A stretch of DNA of 64,000 nucleotides from Bacteroidota bacterium (GCA_030698405.1 JAUYMU010000137.1:1-64000), one strand, 5' to 3'; shown: positions 45,926 through 55,210, counted from the first letter of the stretch. The notes: generated by a model from the letters alone, not told the origin. Program-made: numbers and translations.

Positions 45926-48141
45926 TAAAAGAAGCCAGTACTGAAATTCTAATTATCACCTCCTATCCGCCCAGGGAATGCGGCATAGCAACTTATTCGC
46001 AGGATTTAATCAGATCGTTGAATAATAAATTCAGCAATTCCCTGTCGGTAAAAGTATGTGCGATGGAAGCTGATGAAGTGGATTATGAATATCCCGATGA
46101 AGTGAAATACATCCTGAAAACCTCCATCGCCGCCGAATATGAAAAACTGGCAATCACAATAAATAATGACAAAAACATCAAAATTGTGTTGATACAGCAC
46201 GAGTTTGGTTTTTTTCACGTTCAGGAACAGGCATTCCTGAAATTTCTGACGGAAGTTTCAAAACCCGTTGTGGTTGTTTTTCATACTGTCTTGCCTAATC
46301 CTGACGAAAAATTCAAAAAAAACGTACAGCGCATTGCGGCTGCCTGCGAATCAATCATTGTAATGACCAACACTTCCGCCGGACTTTTAACAAGCGATTA
46401 TGGCGTGCCAACGCAGAAAATTTCTGTAATCGCGCACGGAACACATTTGATTCCACGTTTAAGCAAGAAATCTTTAAAACTGAAATATAAACTAAAAGGC
46501 CGCAGGGTGCTGACCACCTTTGGCTTACTAAGTTCAGGAAAAGGAATTGAAACCACCATTGAAGCGATGCCGGCCATTGTTGAAAAATGTCCTGAAGTAA
46601 TGTTCCTGGTAATTGGAAAAACCCATCCTGAAGTGGTGAAAAACGAAGGCGAAAAGTACCGGGAAATGCTCGTCAAAAGAGTGGAAGAACTTGGGCTTAA
46701 CAACAATGTACGATTTATCAACAAATATCTGGATTTGCCAGAACTGCTTGAATATTTGCAGCTTACCGACATTTACCTGTTTACGACCAACGATCCGAAC
46801 CAGGCAGTAAGCGGTACTTTTGTTTACGCAATGAGTTGTGGGTGCCCAATTATTTCGACACCGATACCACATGCAAAAGAAATATTGACGAAGGATACAG
46901 GTATTATTTTTGATTTTCGGAATTCACAGCAATTGGCTACTGCTGTAATCAAGCTCCTTCGAAATGATAAATTACGAAGGAGCATCGGCATAAATACCTT
47001 GCAGAAAATAGTTTCAACAGCCTGGGAAAATTCTGCAGTTGCCCATGCGATGTTGTTCAGTAAAATTATGGGCGATAAAATTACCATTCGGTACAATTTG
47101 CCGCCGATCAACCTGAAGCATTTAAACAACATGACAACCAGTATCGCTATGATCCAGTTTTCAAGAATCAATCAACCGGATATTGGATCAGGATATACCC
47201 TCGATGACAATGCCAGGGCACTGGTTGCATCTTGCATGTATCTGGAAACGACGGGCGACAGGAAAATCGTTTACAAGATCAAAAAATACCTCCGCTTTAT
47301 AAAGTATTGCCAAAAGCCTGATGGCGACTTTTTAAATTATGTTGATAAATATCTTGATTTTACCGGTCAAAACGAAGAGGATAATTTAGATGATTCGAAT
47401 GGCCGTGCTATTTGGGCTTTGGGCTATCTGACTTCGTTACCAGGCCTTTTGCCCGCCAAACTCATATCAGATGCCGGATCAATGATTGAAAAATCAATGC
47501 CGCACATACGAACAGTAAGCTCCACAAGGTCGATGGCATTTGCAGTAAAAGGCTTATATCATTATCAAACCGTGGTAAATTCTCCTGAAATTGTCGAACT
47601 TATAAAAACCTTTGCCAATCGGATGGTTCAGATGTACAGGCACGAATCAGGTAAAGGTTGGGAGTGGTTTGAAAGTTACCTCACCTATGGAAACAGCACC
47701 TTGCCCGAAGCGATGCTTTACGCATGGTTGCTGACAAAAGATGCGGTTTATAAAGACATTGCCCTTGCTTCGTTCAATTTTTTGCTCAAACAAATTTTCA
47801 ATGAGAACGGGATTGAAGTAATTTCGAACAAGCACTGGCTGCAAAAAGGACAAAAACCAGGGAAATTTGGAGAACAGCCGATTGACGTTGCTTACACAAT
47901 AATGACATTGAGTACCTTTTACCATATATTTAACGACGACGATTACCGTATAAAAAAGGAAACCGCTTTTAACTGGTTTCTGGGAAGCAACCGTTTGCAC
48001 CAGATTGTTTACAATCCATGTACCGGCGGTTGTTACGACGGGCTGGAGGATACGCATGTGAACCTTAACCAGGGCGCTGAATCAACGGTAAGTTACCTGA
48101 TGGCAAGATTAACTCTGGAGAAGAATGTGGCAATAATGTAA
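45922..48141 (+). CDS. GT4 glycosyltransferase fused to an alpha/alpha toroid domain
   Basis: A 739-residue two-part enzyme. Residues 1-385 are a GT-B glycosyltransferase of GT4 type (PRECGIATYSQDL at the N-terminus, FGLLSSGKGIETTIEAMP and the nucleotide-site region GTFVYAMSCGCPIISTPI). Residues about 400-739 are a helical toroid (GSGYTLDDNARALVA, DDSNGRAIWALGYL, GWEWFESYLTYGNSTLPEAML), as in glycan lyases and hydrolases. The fusion is typical beside GH130 genes, suggesting synthesis and trimming of a mannose-type oligosaccharide. The stop TAA is inside element E (ATGTAA). Confidence 0.88.
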   Translation: MIKEASTEILIITSYPPRECGIATYSQDLIRSLNNKFSNSLSVKVCAMEADEVDYEYPDEVKYILKTSIAAEYEKLAITINNDKNIKIVLIQHEFGFFHVQEQAFLKFLTEVSKPVVVVFHTVLPNPDEKFKKNVQRIAAACESIIVMTNTSAGLLTSDYGVPTQKISVIAHGTHLIPRLSKKSLKLKYKLKGRRVLTTFGLLSSGKGIETTIEAMPAIVEKCPEVMFLVIGKTHPEVVKNEGEKYREMLVKRVEELGLNNNVRFINKYLDLPELLEYLQLTDIYLFTTNDPNQAVSGTFVYAMSCGCPIISTPIPHAKEILTKDTGIIFDFRNSQQLATAVIKLLRNDKLRRSIGINTLQKIVSTAWENSAVAHAMLFSKIMGDKITIRYNLPPINLKHLNNMTTSIAMIQFSRINQPDIGSGYTLDDNARALVASCMYLETTGDRKIVYKIKKYLRFIKYCQKPDGDFLNYVDKYLDFTGQNEEDNLDDSNGRAIWALGYLTSLPGLLPAKLISDAGSMIEKSMPHIRTVSSTRSMAFAVKGLYHYQTVVNSPEIVELIKTFANRMVQMYRHESGKGWEWFESYLTYGNSTLPEAMLYAWLLTKDAVYKDIALASFNFLLKQIFNENGIEVISNKHWLQKGQKPGKFGEQPIDVAYTIMTLSTFYHIFNDDDYRIKKETAFNWFLGSNRLHQIVYNPCTGGCYDGLEDTHVNLNQGAESTVSYLMARLTLEKNVAIM

Positions 48142-48192
48142 CTTTTTTTCGGAATTGTGTAACAAGTCAAAACTTGTTATTTCACAACTTTA
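48128..48192 (+). promoter_or_regulatory. shared stress element E, overlapping the GT4 stop
   Basis: CAATAATGTAAC (ATGTAA 48136-48141) and GAATTGTGTAAC (GTGTAA 48157-48162), period 21, then 26 bp to TTTA at 48189-48192. The GT4 stop TAA is 48139-48141. Confidence 0.88.
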
Positions 48193-48221
48193 GACACACA
48201 AATAAATTAAAAAGAAACAAT

Positions 48222-48533
48222 ATGAAAAAGACCATTTTTATTGCATTAATGATGATTTTCACATTGGGTGCAACGTCATTTGCAAACAATTCTGATTCGA
48301 AAACTGCTCCGGTTGCAACTGAAAACAAATTATCCACTGAAGAAATTACCCGCATGAACAACCGTGTTGAAGAAATTCGCGACATGGACAAATCGGACAT
48401 GACGGTTGCAGAAAAACGTGAATTAAGAAAAGAAAGCAAGGGAATTAAGGAAAATGTACGCAAAGGTGGCGAAGTGATTTACATCAGCGGTGGTACCATT
48501 TTACTGATTATCCTGATCCTTATTTTGATCTAA
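48222..48533 (+). CDS. exported C-tail-anchored small protein, paralogue 2
   Basis: A 103-residue protein; start at 48222 gives the signal peptide MKKTIFIALMMIFTLGATSF, while an upstream ATG at 48174 lies in the promoter element. It repeats the plan of the 39170 protein: charged helix (VEEIRDMDKSDMTVAEKREL), Gly pair and C-terminal anchor (VIYISGGTILLIILILILI). Single-gene unit with its own stress element and terminator. Confidence 0.75.
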   Translation: MKKTIFIALMMIFTLGATSFANNSDSKTAPVATENKLSTEEITRMNNRVEEIRDMDKSDMTVAEKRELRKESKGIKENVRKGGEVIYISGGTILLIILILILI

Positions 48534-48617
48534 TCAGATAATTCAGGGTAAAGTGATATTGCTGCTATAAATGCAGAATCAATGGATCATAAAATAATAT
48601 GGTATGATTCCCTTTAT

Positions 48618-48658
48618 ATAAATATGCAATACGGCCAGTATTGCATATTTATTTTTTA
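48618..48658 (+). terminator. terminator-like hairpin
   Basis: AAATATGCAATAC and GTATTGCATATTT form a stem around GGCCA, followed by A/T-rich sequence with a T-run. Confidence 0.65.
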
Positions 48659-48820
48659 TAAGTATTCGATTGTTTACCCATGTTATCAATTGCATCCCGA
48701 TTCATCAGCGATTTATTTAATGTAGTTCATTTTAATTAAGCTTTGCAAATTAAATTGATTGACAATGATTTATGAAAATATTTACTAGAATTAAATATGG
48801 CCGATGCCTTTTTCGTGAAT

Positions 48821-48883
48821 CTTTGTGGCTTGGTGACTTAGTGGCAGTTTTCTTTAATGCCACAAAGACACCAAGCCACAAAG
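48821..48883. repeat. GCCACAAAG-type palindromic repeat
   Basis: CTTTGTGGCTTGGTG and CACCAAGCCACAAAG are perfect 15-bp arms, with a second inner pair (GTGGCA/TGCCAC). The 540-bp gap 48534-49073 holds this element and the terminator-like hairpin, and no gene. Confidence 0.85.
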
Positions 48884-49073
48884 TAACACTAAGGCCGCCA
48901 CATTTTATTTTTAATTTATAATTTTATTATCTCATATTCAATAATTTACATTTCATACGACTAAAACAAATAGAGCCTGAAAAATTACTGATGAAAATCG
49001 TGGGCAAAGGATATTTTTCATTATTTAACTGTATAGGCACATAACCGGATATTTATTTTTTATAAGCTAAACA

Positions 49074-52000
49074 ATGCAAAAAAACCACTCCTATATCGTT
49101 CATCTGAAGCCACTTATCCCCTCCCCGAAAATCATGCAACTCTTGCTTGTTTGCTTCATTTTTATCCTGTCAATTTCCGAAGTTTCGGCTCAGGAATATA
49201 TTCAGCAGGAAGTCAATTTCAGGATAAATGTTACGCTGAACGATAAATTGCACGAATTAAACGCCTTTGAAACAATCGAATACATCAACAACTCACCCGA
49301 CGCGCTTCATTCGCTTTATTTTCATTTGTGGCCAAATGCCTATTCAAACAATAAAACCGAATTGGGCAAACAGTTGTTCCTCATCAATGGAAAACAAAAA
49401 CTTTTTAACGATCCTGAATTGCAGGGATACATCGATTCGCTCGACTTTAAAGTTGACAACCAGCAGGTTCAGTGGAATTTACTGGCAGATCAACCGGATA
49501 TTTGCAAAATATTCCTGAATGCTCCGCTTAAATCAGGCGACACGATACTGATCACCACACCGTTTCATGTTAAAATACCCAAAGGTGTAACCTCCAGATT
49601 GGGACATATCGGCGAATCCTATCAGATTTCGCAATGGTATCCAAAACCGGCTGTTTACGACCGCAACGGCTGGCATCCGATGTCGTATCAGGATCAGGGC
49701 GAATTTTATTCCGAATTCGGAAGTTTCGATGTAAGCATTACTTTGCCTGAAAATTACATCGTAGGCGCAACCGGAATACTGCACAATACCGACGAACTTG
49801 ACATGCTTGACAAACTGGCTGCCGACACTGCATGGATCAAAACAATACCTTCTGAAGAAGCAGCCTTTCCGTCGTCTTCAGAAAAAATGAAAACACTCCG
49901 ATATACAGAAAGCAACATTCACGATTTTGCATGGTTTGCCGATAAGCGGTTCCATGTTTTGAAAGGTAAAGTGAAACTTCCGAATTCAGGAAAAGAGGTA
50001 ACCACGTGGGCAATGTTTACAAATCAGCAGGCAGAACTTTGGAAAGATGCCATTCCTTACATAAATAATGCGCTCTGGTATTTTTCGAAATGGAACGGCG
50101 ATTATCCCTACGAAAGTTTTACCGCCCTGCAAAGCGCACTGAGCGCCGGAAACGGCATGGAATATCCCGGAATTACAGTAATTGGTATGGCAAGTGATGC
50201 TTATGCGCTGGATGATGTGATTGCGCACGAAGTAGGGCACACGTGGTTTTACGGCGTATTGGGATCGAACGAACGAAGGTATCCGTTTTTGGACGAAGGC
50301 ATTACCAGCGCAAACGAAGTCCGGTATATGACTGAAAGATATCCCGACAAAAAACTTTGGGAGGTCATGATCAGAAACACGAAACTGGCCAGATTTTTTA
50401 ACATCGACCAAATGCCCGTAAAACTAAAGAGCGAACTCGAATGGCTTTCGCATGCCCGCGACAACCTTGAGCAACCCATTGATTTACACGCAAACGATTA
50501 CACCACTTTAAACTATGGCCTGATAATTTATACCAAAGCCGGAATGGTCTTTAACTATCTGCGCGCTTACCTTGGCGATTCGGTTTACGATTCGGCCATG
50601 CACGAATTTTACCGCGAATGGAAATTCAGGCATCCCCAACCCGACGATTTGCGCAAAACATTTGAAACCGTTACCGGCAAAGACCTCGACTGGTTTTTCA
50701 GTGATTTGATTGGCATCACCAAAAGACTGGACTATAAAGCGGTTCGTTTTGAGAACCAGAAGCTGCTCGTACAAAACAATGGCGAGTTGGCATCGCCACT
50801 GGTTATTGCCGGAATGACCGGTGATTCCGTTTGTTTTGAAAAATGGGTGGATGGTTTTGAGGGACAGCAGTGGATCGAACTTCCGCCGGGAAATTATTCT
50901 GAACTGAAAATCGACCCAAAACATGTTTCGCCCGAACTTTTCAGGCTCAACAACAACATTCGCACAACCGGACTTTTTCCAAAGGCTGACCCAATCCGGA
51001 AACAGCTTTACTTTACACTTGAAGATCCGGAGAAAAGGTATCTGAGTTATTTCCCCGCATTTAACTGGAACCGCGAAAACGGACTGATGTTTGGAATGGC
51101 TGTACACAGCGGTTTTCTGATGCCCAAACCGTTCGAATATTTTGTGATGCCGTTTGTATCGTTCAAAAATGGCGGATTGGCCGGTTTCGGGAAAGTGGCC
51201 TACAACTTTACTCCCTTCGAAAACTTCATCCGAAAGGCTACCATTTCGCTGGAAGGAACACAATTCGGCGCTCCCGGCAATCAGAATTATCAAAAGGCAA
51301 AAGTTGGATTGGACCTGTACTTCAGGAACTACAAAGCAAACAGTCCTTTGTCGCAAATGGTATTCGGGAACTACATAACAGCATCAAACCTGCATCAGAT
51401 TCAACTTCAGGAAAAAGCAGCGATGAGTTCTTTTCTGCAATTTGGCTACCAGTTGGAAAAATCGGCCATCATCAACCCGTTCAGGCTACTGGTTTCATCT
51501 GAATCCACTCAGTCGTTCCTGAAAACATCCATGGAGTTGAATTACCGGGTAAGTTATTACGGAAAGAAAAAAGGTCTGGATATTCGCTTGTTTGCCGGAA
51601 CCATGCTGAAAAATAATCCTGAGGTTCCCTTTTATGCGCTTTCGCCGAGCGGCCGGAGCGGATCGGAGCAATATCTGTACGAAGGTACTTTCCCCGATCG
51701 TTTCAGCGAATTTCCTTCGACTTTATGGTCGCGACAAATGAGCTTTTCCGAAGGTGGTTTGGTATCGCCGGTGAACGAGCAGCTTGGATACAGCCAATGG
51801 CTTGTTTCATTGTCGTTCACAAGCAGTTTGCCCGGAAATGCCAACCGGCTACCTGTAAAACCGTTTGTAAATTTCCTCCTGAACGATCACGGAAACGGAT
51901 CGGAAAACAATTCGCCCTTATTTTACGAAGCAGGCCTGAAAGCAGGGTTATGGAACTTTTTAGAAATTTACATCCCCATTGTAGTTTCCGAAAACATCGA

Positions 52001-52103
52001 ATCAATTACCGGATCGTTCAAAGATCGGATTCGTTTGGTTTTTAGCCTGAATGCAATCAATCAGGTAAAGTTAAATTCAGGGGTGGGTTTTGAGGTAAGG
52101 TAA
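49074..52103 (+). CDS. M1-family metallopeptidase with C-terminal barrel-like domain
   Basis: A 1009-residue exported protein. The start may be 49074 or, giving a cleaner signal peptide (MQLLLVCFIFILSISEVSAQ), 49134. The N-terminal domain binds substrate (QQEVNFRINVTLNDKLHELN); the zinc motif HEVGH is at 385-389 (counted from 49074), followed by DEGITSANE with the third ligand. The exopeptidase motif GAMEN is represented by GNGMEYPG. From about residue 650 the chain becomes strand-rich and aromatic (LMFGMAVHSGFLM, KVGLDLYFRNYK, YRVSYYGKKKGLDIRLFAGTM) and ends VKLNSGVGFEVR, like an outer-membrane barrel. That would tether an aminopeptidase to the outer membrane. Confidence 0.85.
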   Translation: MQKNHSYIVHLKPLIPSPKIMQLLLVCFIFILSISEVSAQEYIQQEVNFRINVTLNDKLHELNAFETIEYINNSPDALHSLYFHLWPNAYSNNKTELGKQLFLINGKQKLFNDPELQGYIDSLDFKVDNQQVQWNLLADQPDICKIFLNAPLKSGDTILITTPFHVKIPKGVTSRLGHIGESYQISQWYPKPAVYDRNGWHPMSYQDQGEFYSEFGSFDVSITLPENYIVGATGILHNTDELDMLDKLAADTAWIKTIPSEEAAFPSSSEKMKTLRYTESNIHDFAWFADKRFHVLKGKVKLPNSGKEVTTWAMFTNQQAELWKDAIPYINNALWYFSKWNGDYPYESFTALQSALSAGNGMEYPGITVIGMASDAYALDDVIAHEVGHTWFYGVLGSNERRYPFLDEGITSANEVRYMTERYPDKKLWEVMIRNTKLARFFNIDQMPVKLKSELEWLSHARDNLEQPIDLHANDYTTLNYGLIIYTKAGMVFNYLRAYLGDSVYDSAMHEFYREWKFRHPQPDDLRKTFETVTGKDLDWFFSDLIGITKRLDYKAVRFENQKLLVQNNGELASPLVIAGMTGDSVCFEKWVDGFEGQQWIELPPGNYSELKIDPKHVSPELFRLNNNIRTTGLFPKADPIRKQLYFTLEDPEKRYLSYFPAFNWNRENGLMFGMAVHSGFLMPKPFEYFVMPFVSFKNGGLAGFGKVAYNFTPFENFIRKATISLEGTQFGAPGNQNYQKAKVGLDLYFRNYKANSPLSQMVFGNYITASNLHQIQLQEKAAMSSFLQFGYQLEKSAIINPFRLLVSSESTQSFLKTSMELNYRVSYYGKKKGLDIRLFAGTMLKNNPEVPFYALSPSGRSGSEQYLYEGTFPDRFSEFPSTLWSRQMSFSEGGLVSPVNEQLGYSQWLVSLSFTSSLPGNANRLPVKPFVNFLLNDHGNGSENNSPLFYEAGLKAGLWNFLEIYIPIVVSENIESITGSFKDRIRLVFSLNAINQVKLNSGVGFEVR

Positions 52104-52116
52104 ATATTTCAGAATG

Positions 52117-52181
52117 TGTGAATAATGCAATTATTATTAAAAAAAATGTAACAGAAGAATGCTCAGATATTCCGATTTTTG
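52117..52181 (+). promoter_or_regulatory. shared stress element F
   Basis: GAATAATGCAAT (ATGCAA 52125-52130) and AAAAAAATGTAAC (ATGTAA 52146-52151), period 21, then 26 bp to TTTG at 52178-52181. The second half is the weakest in its AATT part. Confidence 0.75.
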
Positions 52182-52234
52182 CTGTGTGATATTTTATATC
52201 CGGCAAATAAGGCTAACAAATTAGAAACACAATT

Positions 52235-52813
52235 ATGACAGTAATTAAAATTGAAAAGAAAAAACCGGTTTGGCCATTGATATTGGGTATTGGCGTTGTT
52301 GCCGTGCTTATTTATTTTTTTGCTTTTAATGAAAAAGAAGAAACAGTGCAGGAAGTTCAGTTTACCGAAGATCTGATAAACGTGACTGAATTCAACAGAA
52401 CAGTTGCTGCCTATGTGAGTTTCATAAATGAGGATACCCTGAAAATGGAGTTTAACGATTCGTTCAGTAAAGAGGCATTTCTGAAATTGGTTGACGCAAC
52501 AAATGCAATGGCTGAAGAAATTAATATGGACATTCATTCGAATATGGCCAGAGTAGTAAAGTACGTTAACAGAATAAAAGCTGATCCCATTGAAACCGCC
52601 CATGCCGACGATTTCCGAAAAGCTGCCGATCTTTTAACCAGCTCAGTTTTGAAAAGTATGCAGCAGTCAAAATATCCTGATTTGGCCAGCGATATTGTGG
52701 AACTCGAAAATGCATCCGCCTCCATTGATCCGAATATACTGATACTCGATCAGATATACCAGATTAAAACGTTTTTCAGAGAAGCTTCCGACCTGCTTCT
52801 GAAGATGAATTAA
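52235..52813 (+). CDS. single-span protein with helical extracytoplasmic domain
   Basis: A 192-residue protein with a basic N-terminus (MTVIKIEKKKPVW), one membrane segment (PLILGIGVVAVLIYFFAF) and an acidic, all-helical remainder (residues about 35-192) in which short helices alternate with loops (NVTEFNRTVAAYVSFI, FRKAADLLTSSVLKSM). No family recognised. It is the only gene between elements F and G. Confidence 0.65.
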   Translation: MTVIKIEKKKPVWPLILGIGVVAVLIYFFAFNEKEETVQEVQFTEDLINVTEFNRTVAAYVSFINEDTLKMEFNDSFSKEAFLKLVDATNAMAEEINMDIHSNMARVVKYVNRIKADPIETAHADDFRKAADLLTSSVLKSMQQSKYPDLASDIVELENASASIDPNILILDQIYQIKTFFREASDLLLKMN

Positions 52814-52826
52814 ACTTTCTAAAATG

Positions 52827-52891
52827 TGTGAATCTTATAATTTTTCCCAAAAATTGTGTAATACATTTTTTTACCTCCACATTTATCTTTA
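52827..52891 (+). promoter_or_regulatory. shared stress element G
   Basis: GAATCTTATAAT (TTATAA 52835-52840) and AAATTGTGTAAT (GTGTAA 52856-52861), period 21, then 26 bp to TTTA at 52888-52891. Confidence 0.8.
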
Positions 52892-52914
52892 GGGTATTCT
52901 AATAATTATGAGCG

Positions 52915-54084
52915 ATGAATGTATTATTGGTATATCCGCAATACCCCGATTCTTTTTGGAGTTTCAAAAATATAATGAAATTTATCTCAAAGAAAGCGAC
53001 GGTGCCGCCACTCGGGCTGATAACCGTTTCGGCAATGCTCCCGAAAACATGGAAGAAAAAACTCGTTGACATGAATGTTTCAGCGCTGCTACCGGCTGAT
53101 CTGATTTGGGTCGATTATGTTTTTATCAGCGCCATGCACATACAGCAGGAATCGGTTGACAAAATTATTGACCTTTGCCTGAAGTATGAAGTTAAAATTA
53201 TTGCAGGCGGCTCGCTGTTTACCCAGGAATACATGAAATATCCGCAAATTGACCATTTCATACTGAACGAAGCAGAAATTACAATGCCTTTGTTCCTGAA
53301 AGATTTAAATGCCGGAAAGACTCCGGAAAAAGTTTACAGAACCGATCATCATGCGGATATCACATTGACTCCCCTGCCCGATTTCAATTTGTTGTCGATG
53401 AAAGACTATGTCACTTCCACATTTGTTGGCATCGAAACTCCTGACGAAAAATCACTTCAGGAATGTAACAAGGGGCAAAACAATAACAGGGACCTGCTGC
53501 ACAGTGTGAAAAAGATACAAAATGCCGGGTTGCAGGTTTCAGGCGGATTTATCGTAGGTTTCGATACGGATACAGCCTCTGTATTTCAGAAACAAATTGA
53601 TTTTATACAGCAAAGTGGAATTGTATCGGCGATGGTCGGGTTGTTAAATGCCCCAAAGAATACGGTGCTTTACAACCGGCTGAAAGCTGAAAACCGGCTG
53701 ACATCCGAATCATCGGGAAACAATACCGATACATCCATGAATTTTATCCCGGTGATGAATCGTCAGGAACTTTTAGACGGGTATAAAAGCATCATTCAGA
53801 ATATTTATGCAACAAAGCCCTATTACAAACGAATCCGCAGGTTCCTGCTAAACTACCGGCAAATTTATAAACAGAAAAAGAAAATGGAATTTTCGTATCT
53901 CGTCAGTTTTTTCAAATCGCTTTTTGTCATCGGTATTGTAAGCAAAGGCCGGGGCGAATACTGGAAACTGTTGATTTGGACTCTTTTCAGGAGGCCTGCA
54001 TTATTAAAAGACGCTCTGACATTTGCTGTATATGGATACCATTTCAGAACTGTTTATGGGATAAGCAACACGAATAGTAATTAA
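52915..54084 (+). pseudogene. B12-binding radical-SAM-type protein lacking the iron-sulfur region
   Basis: A 389-residue open frame. Residues 1-150 match a B12-binding domain (VPPLGLITVSAMLPKTWKKK, KIIAGGSLFT), and residues about 175-389 match the C-terminal half of the family with MVGLLNAPKNT-type motifs. Between them, MKDYV joins directly to TSTFVGIETPDEKSL. Relatives have about 100 residues here, including the CxxxCxxC motif that holds the 4Fe-4S cluster. The deletion keeps the frame, but without those cysteines the protein cannot do radical SAM chemistry. It still has element G and is followed by 54102, 17 bp on. It may be a pseudogene, a repurposed B12-binding protein or an assembly error. 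Confidence 0.75.
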
Positions 54085-54101
54085 AAATAAACAAACAACA
54101 C

Positions 54102-54485
54102 ATGAAAACAACAAAACGTTTAGGCATTTGGATGGATCATTCGACCGCCAATTTAATTGAATTTACAGATGACAACACTGAAACAACTGAGGTTGAAGTA
54201 CAGGTTGGGGAACAGGACGAACCGCTAAATGCACGCGATGAAACCATGATTCAAAATAAAGATCAGAATGAACTCGCTGATTTTTACAAGAGAATAAGCG
54301 AAGTTATCAAAGGTTATGATGAAGTACTTCTTTTCGGCCCAACCCATGCAAAAGATGAATTAAACAACATTTTAAAGGATGATCGTCATTTTGATGAAGT
54401 GAAAATTGAAATAAAACCGGCAGACAATATGACAGAAAACCAACAGCAGGCTTTTGTCAAAGAACATTTTGATATCAACGGATAG
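54102..54485 (+). CDS. small acidic eRF1/host-attachment-like protein
   Basis: A 127-residue soluble acidic protein beginning KRLGIWMDHSTANLIEF and containing VLLFGPTHAKDELNNIL, the core of a ribonuclease-H-like or eRF1-domain-3-like fold seen in bacterial host-attachment-type and BaeRF proteins. The family link is a resemblance, not a firm assignment. Similar small WMDHS proteins occur with Dps and CsbD-type stress genes. Probably co-transcribed with the radical-SAM remnant. Confidence 0.55.
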   Translation: MKTTKRLGIWMDHSTANLIEFTDDNTETTEVEVQVGEQDEPLNARDETMIQNKDQNELADFYKRISEVIKGYDEVLLFGPTHAKDELNNILKDDRHFDEVKIEIKPADNMTENQQQAFVKEHFDING

Positions 54486-54551
54486 ATGTGCAACAACTTT
54501 CGAAATTGTACGCCCCATGTAAATGGGCTTAGTTTTTATCGATAAACATTC

Positions 54552-54590
54552 AAAGAGATGCTTTACTGTAATTCAGTACAGCGTCTCTTT
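54552..54590 (+). terminator. terminator-like hairpin after 54102
   Basis: AAAGAGATGCT and AGCGTCTCTTT pair, with an inner ACTGTA/TACAG-type pairing, then A/T-rich sequence. Confidence 0.6.
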
Positions 54591-54629
54591 ACTTTAATAA
54601 ATACAATGTCTTAAAAAACCTTATTTTTG

Positions 54630-54792
54630 AGTCCACTGCGAAAACCCTAAAACAAGGAAATGCCACTAAGTCACCAAGACACAATCCGCCAACTGGCGGA
54701 CACAAAGCCTTGTTTTTCAATTTTTTAAACTTGGTGTAGCTTAGAGTTTTCGTGCCTTTGTGGCAAAAAAGTACTTTTCGGAGTGAACTCAT
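54630..54792. repeat. nested inverted repeat, GCCACAAAG type
   Basis: ATGCCACTAAGTCACCAAG (about 54660) pairs with CTTGGTGTAGCTTAG (about 54730), and outer parts CACTGCGAAAAC and TTTTCGGAGTG also pair. GCCACTAAGTCACCAAG is closely related to the arm at 48861. The 400-bp gap 54486-54884 holds this, the terminator and no gene. Confidence 0.7.
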
Positions 54793-54884
54793 TTTTAAAT
54801 AAAAGGCAATCAATGCTATTTGTTTCTTAAATCATGCAACACTATTCACTGTTAAAAGATTCAATTTTGCCAATCACAATCTAA

Positions 54885-55160
54885 ATGAAAATATTGATGG
54901 AAAAAAATCAAAAAGACCAACGCATTCAGCAATCTGATGGAAAGTCAAAACAACCTTTAACCGGAAACGAAAGACAAAATCCGGCAAAAAGACCGAGGAT
55001 TCCACGTCCTGACAAACCAGTGACTCCTCCATCGAAGCCGGAAATAAATCCGGAACCCGCCATCCCTGCACCGGGTATACAGGAACCAGAAATTAACGAC
55101 CCAACCCGAATAGATGAACCACCTCCGGTTTTTAATCATAAAAATGTGAGAATCATGTAA
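54885..55160 (+). CDS. small proline-rich protein
   Basis: A 91-residue soluble protein with a charged start (MEKNQKDQRIQQSDGKSKQ; the Met at 54897 may be the true start) and a proline-rich region (RPRIPRPDKPVTPPSKP, PEPAIPAPGIQEPE) likely disordered. The last codons KNVRIM and the stop lie within element H, so the C-terminus is formed by the regulatory sequence. Function unknown. Confidence 0.55.
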   Translation: MKILMEKNQKDQRIQQSDGKSKQPLTGNERQNPAKRPRIPRPDKPVTPPSKPEINPEPAIPAPGIQEPEINDPTRIDEPPPVFNHKNVRIM

Positions 55161-55210
55161 ATATCAACAAGAATTCTGTAATTTTTTCAAGTGTCATCTC
55201 AATAAATTTG
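55147..55210 (+). promoter_or_regulatory. shared stress element H, overlapping the proline-rich gene stop
   Basis: GAATCATGTAAA (ATGTAA 55155-55160) and GAATTCTGTAAT (CTGTAA 55176-55181), period 21, then 25 bp to TTTG at 55207-55210. The stop TAA is 55158-55160. Confidence 0.75.

Noticed and set aside
54486-54538. Possible decayed element after 54102 (GTGCAACAACTTTCG, AAATTGTACG)
   Set aside because: Half-site spacing is 18 bp and TTTA spacing 23 bp, so not counted among the 11; it could be a relic.
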